NCBI GenBank assembly: GCA_016190405.1
Contig: JACPQO010000267.1
Coordinates: forward strand, 1 to 7,304
Origin: Chloroflexota bacterium
GTDB taxonomy: Bacteria; Chloroflexota; Dehalococcoidia; SM23-28-2; RBG-16-64-32
Length of the DNA stretch: 7,304 nt
Direction: 5' to 3'
This document shows, piece after piece, positions 1-5,678 of the stretch (positions are counted from its first letter, which is position 1; each line of letters starts with the position of its first letter). A program made the translations under genes and the position numbers. The notes beneath the pieces are model-generated. The model did not search any database. It was given only the letters and a program-made list of their open reading frames with translations, and was not told the origin of the DNA.

Positions 1-758
1 CGCTGGTCCCGGCCTATCTGGGCTATCTCACCGGCGCCTCCGCTGAAGGGGTCGGCGCGGCGGTAGCGGGCCCCAGCGGCCCTTTGGCGGTGCTCAGGAC
101 AGGCCCCGGCGCTATGGTAGCCGCCGCTTCTCCGCCCAGGGTAAGCGCGCCGTCGCCGTTCCTCCACGCCGCCAGCTTCGTTGGCGGCTTCTCGGCCGTC
201 TTCATCGCCCTGGGCGCCTCCGTGGGCCTCATCGGCCTCCTGTTCAGCGACCAGCAGTTCGTCCTGCGCGATCACCAGGACCTGATCCTGAAGGTGGCCG
301 GAGGGACCCTCATCGTGCTGGGGTTGCACCTCAGCGGGGTCATCACCATCCCCTTCCTGGAGCAGGAGCGCCGGCTCAACGTTGACGTCGGTGACAGGGT
401 GGGCTATCTGCGTTCCTTCCTGGTCGGTTCGACATTCTCGGCCGGCTGGAGCCCCTGCATCGGGCCGACGCTGGGCGTGGTGCTGACGCTGGGCGCGGCC
501 TCGGCGACCGTCTGGCAGGGCGTGATCCTGCTGGCGGTCTATTCGCTGGGCCTGGCCGTGCCGTTCCTGGCCATGGGCCTCGGGTTCAACTTCGTGCGGC
601 CGCTGTACAACCGCGCCAAGCGTTACGTGGGCATCGTGAACTACATCAGCGGCGCCATGCTGATCGTCGTGGGCATCCTGATCTTCACCAACAGCTTGAT
701 CAACCTGAATAGCCTGTTCAACTTCGGATTCCTGGGCGACATCTCCTCGGAGGCGTGA
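1..758 (+). CDS. ccdA: CcdA-like cytochrome c biogenesis / thiol-reductant transporter, 5' partial
   Basis: CcdA proteins pass reducing equivalents from cytoplasmic thioredoxin across the inner membrane to extracytoplasmic thioredoxin-like proteins, using one cysteine in TM1 and one in TM4. The frame is open from base 3 with no start, and its first residues (LVPAYLGYLTG) match what follows the TM1 cysteine motif in this family, so the gene begins left of the window. 251 residues are visible. Hydrophobic segments lie near residues 56-80, 95-115, 136-167, 172-195 and 208-229. The second redox motif GWSPCIGPTLG (residues 148-158, Cys152) is present; the first would lie outside. An unusually long Ala/Pro/Gly-rich loop (about residues 11-52) separates TM1 from TM2, so an internal TTG at 84 should not be taken as the start. 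The stop overlaps the next gene by one base (TGATG), indicating translational coupling to the TlpA-like protein. Confidence 0.9.
   Translation, partial: LVPAYLGYLTGASAEGVGAAVAGPSGPLAVLRTGPGAMVAAASPPRVSAPSPFLHAASFVGGFSAVFIALGASVGLIGLLFSDQQFVLRDHQDLILKVAGGTLIVLGLHLSGVITIPFLEQERRLNVDVGDRVGYLRSFLVGSTFSAGWSPCIGPTLGVVLTLGAASATVWQGVILLAVYSLGLAVPFLAMGLGFNFVRPLYNRAKRYVGIVNYISGAMLIVVGILIFTNSLINLNSLFNFGFLGDISSEA
749..753 (+). promoter_or_regulatory. Ribosome binding site of the TlpA-like gene
   Basis: GGAGG lies 4 bases before ATG 758 but only 1 base before the in-frame GTG at 755, so it favours ATG 758 as the start. The site is inside the last codons of the CcdA gene, as expected for coupled translation. 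Confidence 0.6.
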
Positions 759-1450
759 TGCCGCGCCAGGCCCGCCGCCTGCCTTTCACGAAGCGCCTCC
801 AGCAGCGCCTTCTCGCTCTGGCGGGCATCGTTGTCATCGTAGGAGTCGTGGTGGTCATCCTGTGGGCGGCGGGCCTTTTGGGCAGCCAGGGCGGAGGCAC
901 GACGTCCAGCGGCGTCGAGATCCAGAACGTCACCGTCCTGGACCCGCCGCCGGCGCGGGGCCGTCCCGGCCTGGAAGTCGGCCCCCAGGTGGGCATGCTG
1001 GCCCCGGACTTCGAGCTGTCGGACTTCCAGGGCGGGCGCCACCGGCTGAGCGATTTCCGGGGCAGGGCCGTTTACTTGAACTTCTGGGCCACCTGGTGCG
1101 CCCCCTGTCAGGCCGAGCTCCCGGACATGCAGACGCTGGCGGAGCGGCACCGGGACAGCCTGGCCGTCGTCACCGTAAACCGGGCCGAGCCGGTGGGCCG
1201 GGCCGTCGACTTCTTCCAGGATCTGCCTCGGGGCGACGGTAAGACCGGCGTGAGCTTCACGGTGAACGGCATGGACCCTGACGACACCTTGTACCGGAAG
1301 TACCGCGGGCTGGGGATGCCGGTCAGCGTGTTCATCGACGCCAACGGGGTTATCACCAAGGTCTTCAATGGTCTCATCCGGCTGTCGCAGATGGAGCAGG
1401 CTGTCGCCGAGGCGCTGGGGACGGCGCCGGCGCCAGCGAGCGGCGGCTAG
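758..1450 (+). CDS. TlpA/ResA-like membrane-anchored thioredoxin-fold protein
   Basis: Probable extracytoplasmic thiol-disulfide oxidoreductase of the TlpA/ResA/CcmG type, which reduces disulfides such as those of apocytochrome c and is recharged by CcdA. The 230-residue protein has a basic N-terminus, one membrane anchor (about residues 19-41, no lipobox), a short Gly/Ser and Pro-rich linker, then a thioredoxin-fold domain from about residue 76 (VGMLAPDFELSDFQG). The active site WCAPC is at residues 113-117 (Cys114, Cys117), inside the family block NFWATWCAPCQAELP. The cis-proline region GMPVSVFIDANGVI is present near residue 187. Start chosen at ATG 758 because GGAGG is at the right distance. 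It overlaps the CcdA stop by one base. The exact client (cytochrome c or another protein) is not shown; the CcdA neighbour supports cytochrome c maturation or general periplasmic reduction. Confidence 0.9.
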   Translation: MPRQARRLPFTKRLQQRLLALAGIVVIVGVVVVILWAAGLLGSQGGGTTSSGVEIQNVTVLDPPPARGRPGLEVGPQVGMLAPDFELSDFQGGRHRLSDFRGRAVYLNFWATWCAPCQAELPDMQTLAERHRDSLAVVTVNRAEPVGRAVDFFQDLPRGDGKTGVSFTVNGMDPDDTLYRKYRGLGMPVSVFIDANGVITKVFNGLIRLSQMEQAVAEALGTAPAPASGG

Positions 1451-1456
1451 CCGGCA

Positions 1457-1484
1457 GTTCACTGTCCACTGTTCACTGTCCACT
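1457..1484 (+). repeat. Perfect 14-bp tandem repeat (two copies)
   Basis: GTTCACTGTCCACT occurs at 1457-1470 and again, base for base, at 1471-1484. It is AT-richer than its surroundings and lies in the spacer after the TlpA-like gene. Similar strings of CACTGT/CCACTGTT units are, from memory, common as dispersed intergenic repeats in environmental genomes; that cannot be checked here. Confidence 0.8.
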
Positions 1485-1500
1485 CCTCTTGACGTATACT
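1472..1500 (+). promoter_or_regulatory. Possible sigma70-type promoter for the thiolase operon
   Basis: TTCACT (1472-1477, 4 of 6 matches to the -35 consensus) is followed after 17 bases by TATACT (1495-1500, 5 of 6 to the -10). It sits 54 bases before the thiolase start, in the only sizeable gap upstream of that gene, and the -35 part lies inside the second copy of the 14-bp repeat. A TTGACG at 1489-1494 lacks a good -10 at 16-18 bases. Prediction by consensus only. Confidence 0.35.
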
Positions 1501-1541
1501 GTTGCCGATAACCCTTACGCAACCGTCAAGGCTGTATGACC

Positions 1542-1548
1542 AAGGAGG
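1542..1548 (+). promoter_or_regulatory. Ribosome binding site deciding the thiolase start
   Basis: AAGGAGG ends 5 bases before ATG 1554. It would fall inside the coding sequence if the in-frame ATG at 1536 were used, so 1554 is the better start. Confidence 0.75.
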
Positions 1549-1553
1549 AGGAC

Positions 1554-2804
1554 ATGAGGGAAGTCGCCATTATCGGCGCTGGCATGACCAGGTTCGGCAA
1601 GTTCCTGGACCGCAGCATGAAGAGCCTGGCGGCGGAGGCCGTCAAGGGCGCCCTGGACTCCGCCGGCATCGACAAGTCGAAGCTGCAGGCCGCCGTGGTC
1701 GGCAACGCCACCGCCGGCCTCATCACCGGTCAGGAGATGATCCGCGGCCAGGTCGTCCTGCGCGATATCGGCATCGGCGGCATCCCCGTCATCAACACCG
1801 AGAACGCCTGCGCCAGCTCATCGACCGCCTTCCACGTGGCCTGGCTGTACGTGGCCTCCGGCATGTACGACATCGCCCTGGCGGTCGGCATGGAGAAGCT
1901 CTACCACGAGGACAAGCGGCGTTCCTTCCAGGCCATCGGCGCCGCCGTGGACGTGGAGTGGGTGCAGCAGATGCAGGCGCAGATGGCGCAGGCGAAGCAG
2001 GCCAAGGGCGACGGCGACGGCGCCGGCCGCGAGACGCCCGCCCCCGAGGAGGGCGCCGGCGAGAAGCGGTCCATGTTCATGGACTTCTACGCCGCCTTCG
2101 CGCGACAGCACATGCAGCGCTACGGGACGACCAAGGAGCAATTCGGCCGCATCGCGGTTAAGAACCACTTCCACGGGTCGCTCAACCCCCACGCCCAGTA
2201 CCGCGAGGTCTACACGCTCGAAGACGTCCTGAACTCGCCGCCGGTGGCGGAGCCGCTGACCCGCCTGATGTGCTCGCCCATCGGCGACGGCGCTGCCGCT
2301 GCGGTCCTCTGCGCCGCCGACCAGGCGCGCCAGTTCACGTCCCAGCCTGTGCGCGTCCTGGCCTCCGTCCTCGGCTCCGGCGCCGACCGCGCTCCCGGCG
2401 AGCCGGGTATCACCGAGCGGATCGCCCGCCAGGCGTACGAGCAGGCCGGAGTGGGCCCCGAGGACCTGAGGGTGCTGGAAGTGCACGACGCCTCGGCGCC
2501 GGCCGAGCTGGTGATCTACGAGGAGCTGGGGCTGTGCCCGCCCGGCGAAGGGGGCAAGCTCATCGATAGCCGCGCCACCTACTTTGACGGGCCGATCCCG
2601 GTGAACACCAGCGGCGGGCTGATCTCCAAGGGCCACCCCATCGGCGCCACCGGCGTGGCCCAGATCTACGAGATCTTCACGCAGCTCCGGGGCGAGGCGG
2701 GAGACCGCCAGGTGGCCCGCCCCCGCGTCGGGATGACGGAAAACGGCGGTGGCATGGTGAAGGGTGACGCGGCGGCGCTATCGGTGCACATTCTGTCCGT
2801 ATAG
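1554..2804 (+). CDS. Thiolase family protein, SCP-x / lipid-transfer type
   Basis: Thiolase-fold enzyme of 416 residues, probably a cytoplasmic acyl-CoA acyltransferase (cleavage or condensation of 3-oxoacyl-CoA) of the SCP-x-like branch. The N-terminus VAIIGAGMTRFGK is typical. The nucleophile cysteine is Cys86 in TENACASSS. HDA at 311-313 takes the place of the NEAF motif of classical thiolases, as in SCP-x-like members. The GGLISKGHPIGATG block (354-367) holds His361. The C-terminal active-site cysteine of biosynthetic thiolases is absent: the segment reads MTENGGG (394-400), comparable to the HN-type motif of SCP-x. Residues about 134-172 are a Gln/Ala/Lys then Gly/Asp/Glu-rich stretch within the loop domain, apparently an expanded surface loop. 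Its stop (TAG) overlaps the ribosome binding site of the antitoxin gene, so the two are probably co-transcribed. Enzymes of this branch often pair with a DUF35 protein; none is in the window. Substrate unknown. Confidence 0.9.
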   Translation: MREVAIIGAGMTRFGKFLDRSMKSLAAEAVKGALDSAGIDKSKLQAAVVGNATAGLITGQEMIRGQVVLRDIGIGGIPVINTENACASSSTAFHVAWLYVASGMYDIALAVGMEKLYHEDKRRSFQAIGAAVDVEWVQQMQAQMAQAKQAKGDGDGAGRETPAPEEGAGEKRSMFMDFYAAFARQHMQRYGTTKEQFGRIAVKNHFHGSLNPHAQYREVYTLEDVLNSPPVAEPLTRLMCSPIGDGAAAAVLCAADQARQFTSQPVRVLASVLGSGADRAPGEPGITERIARQAYEQAGVGPEDLRVLEVHDASAPAELVIYEELGLCPPGEGGKLIDSRATYFDGPIPVNTSGGLISKGHPIGATGVAQIYEIFTQLRGEAGDRQVARPRVGMTENGGGMVKGDAAALSVHILSV

Positions 2805-2812
2805 GAGCAGCA

Positions 2813-3040
2813 GTGGGATATAGCCGAATCACCATTGACCCGGCGCAAATGGCGGGCACCCCGTGTATCCGGCATCTGCGGATTCCGGTCTCGCTTGTCG
2901 TTGGAATGGTGGCCGACGGCATGTCTGAAGAGGAGATACTGGAGTATTACCCGGATCTCGAAGCCGAAGACATCCGGGAGGCTCTTCGGTACGCGGCTGA
3001 CGCTGTCTCTGAGCGAACACTCCCGCTCGTCGGCGGGTGA
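2813..3040 (+). CDS. DUF433 family antitoxin (VapB-like partner of DUF5615)
   Basis: A 75-residue protein with the full DUF433 pattern: ITIDPAQMAGTPCIRHLRIPV, then MVADGMSEEEILEYYPDL and an EDIREALRYAAD helix. DUF433 proteins are small helix-turn-helix proteins commonly encoded just before a DUF5615 PIN-like nuclease and regarded as antitoxins that also repress their operon. Start is GTG 2813, preceded by AGGAG (2803-2807) that overlaps the thiolase stop. The stop overlaps the next start by four bases (GTGA). GC by hand count is about 61%, below sampled stretches of the thiolase (about 68-75%), and codons with A or T in third position are more frequent, which hints at separate acquisition. 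The reading frame looks intact and full-length for the family. Confidence 0.85.
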   Translation: MGYSRITIDPAQMAGTPCIRHLRIPVSLVVGMVADGMSEEEILEYYPDLEAEDIREALRYAADAVSERTLPLVGG

Positions 3041-3273
3041 AGTTTCTAATCGGCAACTCAATCTCCCCGGTGGTCGCCGCTGGCCTGAGCCAAGCCGGCC
3101 ACGACGCCGTGCATTTGCGCGATTATGGAATTGCGTCGGTTTCCGACGACGCGGTGATCGAACGAGCGTTGGCTGAACAGCGCACGGTGGTGACATACGA
3201 CCTCGACTTCGGCATCCGTTGGCTCAAGCCGCAGCCATTGTGGATGACCTGTCAGCGCTCCGCCATGACCTGA
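3037..3273 (+). CDS. DUF5615 PIN-like toxin, truncated and probably inactive
   Basis: The first 59 residues follow the DUF5615 (Mut7-C/PIN-like, VapC-type RNase) pattern: MKFLIGNSISPVVAAGLSQA, GHDAVHLRDYG, a DD pair at 37-38, and VVTYDLDFG at 51-59. Family members usually run to about 110-120 residues; this one leaves the pattern after DFG and stops at residue 78 with unrelated sequence (IRWLKPQPLWMTCQ). Residue 6 is Gly where the family normally has the first metal-binding Asp (FLIDN), which a single A-to-G change would explain. The missing C-terminal part is recognisable downstream in a different frame (next entry). GTG start, overlapping the antitoxin stop by four bases. I infer a decayed toxin; the intact antitoxin may persist as a regulator or as protection against related toxins. 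Confidence 0.8.
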   Translation: MKFLIGNSISPVVAAGLSQAGHDAVHLRDYGIASVSDDAVIERALAEQRTVVTYDLDFGIRWLKPQPLWMTCQRSAMT

Positions 3274-3362
3274 ATGAGGGCTGTATTGCGGTTATCGAAC
3301 CCGACCGGATCCGGATCCGCGGCCTGCCCTTGACCGGTAGGGAGTCGCCCCACGATGCCTGA
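3216..3362 (+). pseudogene. Out-of-frame C-terminal remnant of the DUF5615 toxin
   Basis: In the frame starting at 3216 the translation reads PLAQAAAIVDDL, then LRHDLNEGCIAVIEPDRIRIR and GLPL, ending at TGA 3360-3362. This matches the usual end of DUF5615 proteins (a leucine-rich helix, then EG-C/AVVVIE-x-x-R-x-R-x-LP). It belongs to the gene that starts at 3037 but is shifted in frame, and the segment normally lying between DFG and this helix (about 20-odd residues including the SVILFR-type strand) is missing. The break is near 3211-3220. The old stop overlaps the crotonase start by eight bases, so the original toxin would have been translationally coupled to it. Comparison to the family is from memory. 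Confidence 0.7.
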
Positions 3363-4125
3363 CTTCCGGGCCCTCATCCTCCACCGCCCGGCACCCCACG
3401 TTGCTATCATCCGCCTGAACCGGCCGGAGAAGCACAACGCCCTCAACGCCCGGCTTTCCTCCGAGCTCATCGATTGCCTGGACGCCCTGGAGGGCGACGA
3501 CGAGGTCCGGGTCATCGTCCTCACCGGCGGCGGCGACAAGGCGTTCTGCGCCGGCGCGGACATGGCGGAGGCCACCTCCGGCGAAGGCGGATCCGCCTCA
3601 GGCGGAGGCGCCCCCACCGGCCCCGCCCAGGCGGCGGCGCGCCTGCTGCGCGTCCGCAAGCCGGTTATCGCTGCCGTGAACGGCTACGCCTACGGCGGCG
3701 GCGCCGTCCTGGCCATCAACTGCGATATCCGCATCGCGTCCGAGAACGCGCGCTTTCGTTTCGTGGGGGCCAGCTACGGTCTGGTGGTGGGCGCCAGCCA
3801 GCTTCCCCGCATCGTGGGAGCGCCGGTGGCCAAGGAGCTGATCTTCACGGCCCGCACGGTCGACGCCGCCGAGGCCCTGCGCATCGGCCTGGCCAACCTC
3901 GTGGTGCCCCTGGCGCGCCTCGAGGCCACGGTGCTGGAGATGGCCCGCGCCATCGCCGACAACTCTCCCGCCGCCGTGCGCGCCTCCAAAGAGGTCATCG
4001 ATTTGGCGACCGGCAGCAAGGACGCCGGCCGGCGGGAGCTGGAGCACAACGCCGAGCTACGGCAGTCGCCGGAACATGTGGAGCGGTTCCGTCAGGCTGC
4101 CCGGCGGGTGACGGGAGGGAAGTAG
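3355..4125 (+). CDS. Enoyl-CoA hydratase/isomerase (crotonase) family protein with atypical active site
   Basis: Crotonase-fold protein of 256 residues, the normal family length, likely cytoplasmic and acting on an acyl-CoA. The N-terminal block LNRPEKHNALN (21-31) and the two oxyanion-hole segments FCAGADM (64-70) and NGYAYGGG (109-116) are clear, so CoA-thioester binding and enolate stabilisation should be kept. Both catalytic glutamates of true enoyl-CoA hydratase (Glu144 and Glu164 in the rat enzyme) are absent: by alignment they are Val118 (GGGAVLA) and Gly138 (FRFVGAS). It is therefore probably not a standard hydratase; an isomerase, hydrolase, lyase or decarboxylase-like role is possible. 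A Gly/Ser-rich insert (about 76-88) is encoded by palindromic DNA. AGGGAG lies 10 bases before ATG 3355. It follows the toxin remnant in the same operon. Its stop codon lies in a palindrome shared with the convergent gene. Confidence 0.85.
   Translation: MPDFRALILHRPAPHVAIIRLNRPEKHNALNARLSSELIDCLDALEGDDEVRVIVLTGGGDKAFCAGADMAEATSGEGGSASGGGAPTGPAQAAARLLRVRKPVIAAVNGYAYGGGAVLAINCDIRIASENARFRFVGASYGLVVGASQLPRIVGAPVAKELIFTARTVDAAEALRIGLANLVVPLARLEATVLEMARAIADNSPAAVRASKEVIDLATGSKDAGRRELEHNAELRQSPEHVERFRQAARRVTGGK
3585..3606. repeat. Palindromic repeat inside the crotonase gene
   Basis: AGGCGGATCCGCCT (3585-3598) is a perfect 14-bp palindrome, and TCCGCCT (3592-3598) pairs again with AGGCGGA (3600-3606). 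The DNA thus carries the 7-mer AGGCGGA in alternating orientation three times. It encodes Gly/Ser-rich residues just after the first oxyanion-hole loop, a place where crotonases tolerate insertions. Confidence 0.6.
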
Positions 4126-4149
4126 GGGCGCTTCGCGAAGCGCCCCTAC
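4122..4149. terminator. Perfect 28-bp palindrome, possible bidirectional terminator
   Basis: GTAGGGGCGCTTCG (4122-4135) is followed directly by its exact reverse complement (4136-4149). As RNA either strand can form a 12-bp GC-rich stem with a CGCG loop. It lies between convergent genes, suiting it to end both transcripts, though there is no T-run for a classic intrinsic terminator. Both stop codons are inside it: TAG 4123-4125 for the crotonase and TAG (minus strand, 4148-4146) for the MmgE/PrpD gene. It may instead be, or derive from, a mobile palindromic repeat. Confidence 0.65.
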
Positions 4150-5519
4150 AGCCGGCTGGCCGCCCCGGAGAGCATCGCCGTCAGGTCTCCGATATCCCGA
4201 AGCTCCTCCAGCGCGTCGATGGCGGCGATGCCCTGCTCGATGGCCGCCGGCGGCAGGACAGCCGCCGCGCAGTCGCGGAACTTGGCGGCCAGTTCGTCCC
4301 AGGTAAGGGGGCGCCGCGGGTCCCCCTTGGGCATCTCGACCCGCACGGTGTACTCCTCGCCGCTGCGGGTGAGCGCGCTTATTTCCGCGAAGCCGCCGAT
4401 GGGGAAGGCCGCCTCCTGCTTGTCCTCAGCCGCCTCCACCCTGGACAGCAGGTCCTGGGCTTCCGGCCGCCGCACCGCCTCGTCGGAGAAGCTGCTGAGC
4501 ACGACCTGGCCGTCCAAAAGGGCCGCCGCCAGGCAGTACTCCAGACTGAACTTGCCCTGAAGGCCGCTCTCCGGCCGTGCGCGTATCAGCGGCATGAGGG
4601 TGCCGCGGCTCACCTTCGCCCGCACCTTTTCGATGGTCGAGGGGTCGAGACGGCGCATCTCCTGCAGCTCGAGGGCGGCGTCCAGGGCGCGGTGCGTGGC
4701 GTAGCAGCAGGGGTAGAGCTTGACGCCGATCCCCGGCGAGACGATCTCCCAGGGGTCTCCCAGTCCCTCCGCCGCTTTCGCCGGATCGATGTTGGCGCCC
4801 CCGGACGCGGCCCTCAGGAAGCCGTTGGGCCCGTCCAGCGCCTGGGCGTCGGCGGTGAAGCCTCGCCCAGCCAGGGAGGCGGCCAGGACGCCGTTGCGCG
4901 CCGCCCAGCCGGCGTGCAGGGGCTTCGTCATGGTCCCGAAGTTCTGGCGCAGGCCGCTGGCCAGGGAGGCGGCGATGCCCAGGGCCGCCTGGGTGCGTTC
5001 GGCATCGAGCTTAAGGAGCCGGGCGCAGGCCGCGGCGGCGCCCACGCTGCCGAAGGTCGAGGTGGCGTGCCAGCCCAGGGCGTAGTGGGGGCCGCCGATG
5101 ACCCGCCCCAGCTTGGCCTCCACCTCGAACCCCAGCACGAAGGCCTCCACCAGCTCCCGGCCGCTGCTGCCCAGCTTCTCGCCCACGGCCAAAGCGGCGG
5201 GCAGGAGCGGCACGCTGGGGTGGCCGCGCATACTCATGTTGACGTCGTCGTAGTCCAGGGCGTGGCCGGAGGCGCCGTTGGCCAGCGCCGCCTCCGTGGC
5301 CGGCGCGCGGAAGCCCTGGCCCAGCACCGATGACTCCCCGGCGCCGCCCTGCTCGCGCACCCACTCGGCGACGATGCGGCTGCCGGGTTCGGCGCAGCCT
5401 GCCAGGGTGACCCCCAGGGTGTCCAGGACGGCCCGTCGCGCCTGTACCCGCGCCTCGGAGGGGATCCCCTCCGGGCGCGTCTCCGCCACGAAGCCGGCCA
5501 GCCGCTCGCCGATGTTCAC
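4146..5519 (-). CDS. MmgE/PrpD family protein
   Basis: A 457-residue protein of the family that contains 2-methylcitrate dehydratase (PrpD), MmgE, cis-aconitate decarboxylase and related enzymes acting on small di- and tricarboxylic acids in the cytoplasm. Family hallmarks in order: ARRAVLDTLGVTLAG (27-41), GHALDYDD (85-92), RGHPS (98-102), GWHATSTFG (149-157), TMTKPLHAGWAARNG (196-210), GFT (220-222), and KLYPCCYATHRALDA (267-281), followed by the smaller C-terminal domain. Length is normal. The start is GTG 5519; no good Shine-Dalgarno is visible upstream, but TACTAT on the minus strand (5532-5527) lies seven bases ahead, which could be a -10 box giving a leaderless transcript (inference, weak). 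It is convergent with the crotonase gene and divergent from the MaoC gene. The exact reaction cannot be assigned; the family includes hydratases, decarboxylases and uncharacterised members. Confidence 0.9.
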   Translation of the reverse strand: MNIGERLAGFVAETRPEGIPSEARVQARRAVLDTLGVTLAGCAEPGSRIVAEWVREQGGAGESSVLGQGFRAPATEAALANGASGHALDYDDVNMSMRGHPSVPLLPAALAVGEKLGSSGRELVEAFVLGFEVEAKLGRVIGGPHYALGWHATSTFGSVGAAAACARLLKLDAERTQAALGIAASLASGLRQNFGTMTKPLHAGWAARNGVLAASLAGRGFTADAQALDGPNGFLRAASGGANIDPAKAAEGLGDPWEIVSPGIGVKLYPCCYATHRALDAALELQEMRRLDPSTIEKVRAKVSRGTLMPLIRARPESGLQGKFSLEYCLAAALLDGQVVLSSFSDEAVRRPEAQDLLSRVEAAEDKQEAAFPIGGFAEISALTRSGEEYTVRVEMPKGDPRRPLTWDELAAKFRDCAAAVLPPAAIEQGIAAIDALEELRDIGDLTAMLSGAASRL

Positions 5520-5557
5520 GGCGCCAATAGTAGCACAATCCCGCGCCTACTCACGAA

Positions 5558-5615
5558 TGTAGAGGCGACCTTTAGGTCGCCAGCGGCAGATGGAAGCCTG
5601 AAGGCTTCCGCTACA
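5558..5615. repeat. Two-hairpin palindromic repeat (REP/MITE-like)
   Basis: The element begins TGTAG (5558-5562) and ends with its reverse complement CTACA (5611-5615). Inside are two perfect hairpins: GGCGACC (5564-5570), loop TTTA, GGTCGCC (5575-5581); and GGAAGCCT (5592-5599), loop GA, AGGCTTCC (5602-5609). They are separated by ten unpaired bases. It lies in the 171-bp spacer between the divergent MmgE/PrpD and MaoC genes. The outer GTAG...CTAC ends and the GGCG core resemble those of the palindrome at 4122-4149. No reading frame crosses it convincingly. Effects on transcription cannot be read. Confidence 0.75.
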
Positions 5616-5678
5616 GGAGCCGCTTGCGGGTGGAACCGCGCCGATAGTAAAGTGCGGGCGAAGGTAGGCGGCACTCAC

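Noticed and set aside
641..1522. A 293-codon minus-strand open frame opposite the CcdA end and TlpA-like gene
   Set aside because: It crosses two well-supported plus-strand genes and shows no recognisable motif.
1818..2636. A 272-codon minus-strand open frame opposite the thiolase gene
   Set aside because: Composition is His/Gly/Arg/Val-rich without domains; it is a shadow of the thiolase codons.
3037..3273. Toxin frameshift as a simple one-base sequencing error
   Set aside because: Shifting the frame once does not restore the protein: the central segment between DFG and the C-terminal helix is also missing and Asp6 is replaced. A mis-assembly remains possible.
3474..5333. A 619-codon plus-strand open frame running through the crotonase gene and antisense to the MmgE/PrpD gene
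   Set aside because: Its translation is Arg/Gly/Ala-rich with no family motif, and both real genes in the region have strong, ordered family signatures. Long stop-free shadows are expected at this GC content.
5624..5650. Possible promoter for the MaoC gene (TTGCGG with TAGTAA or GATAGT)
   Set aside because: Spacing is 13-15 bases and both boxes are poor matches; not strong enough to list as a feature.
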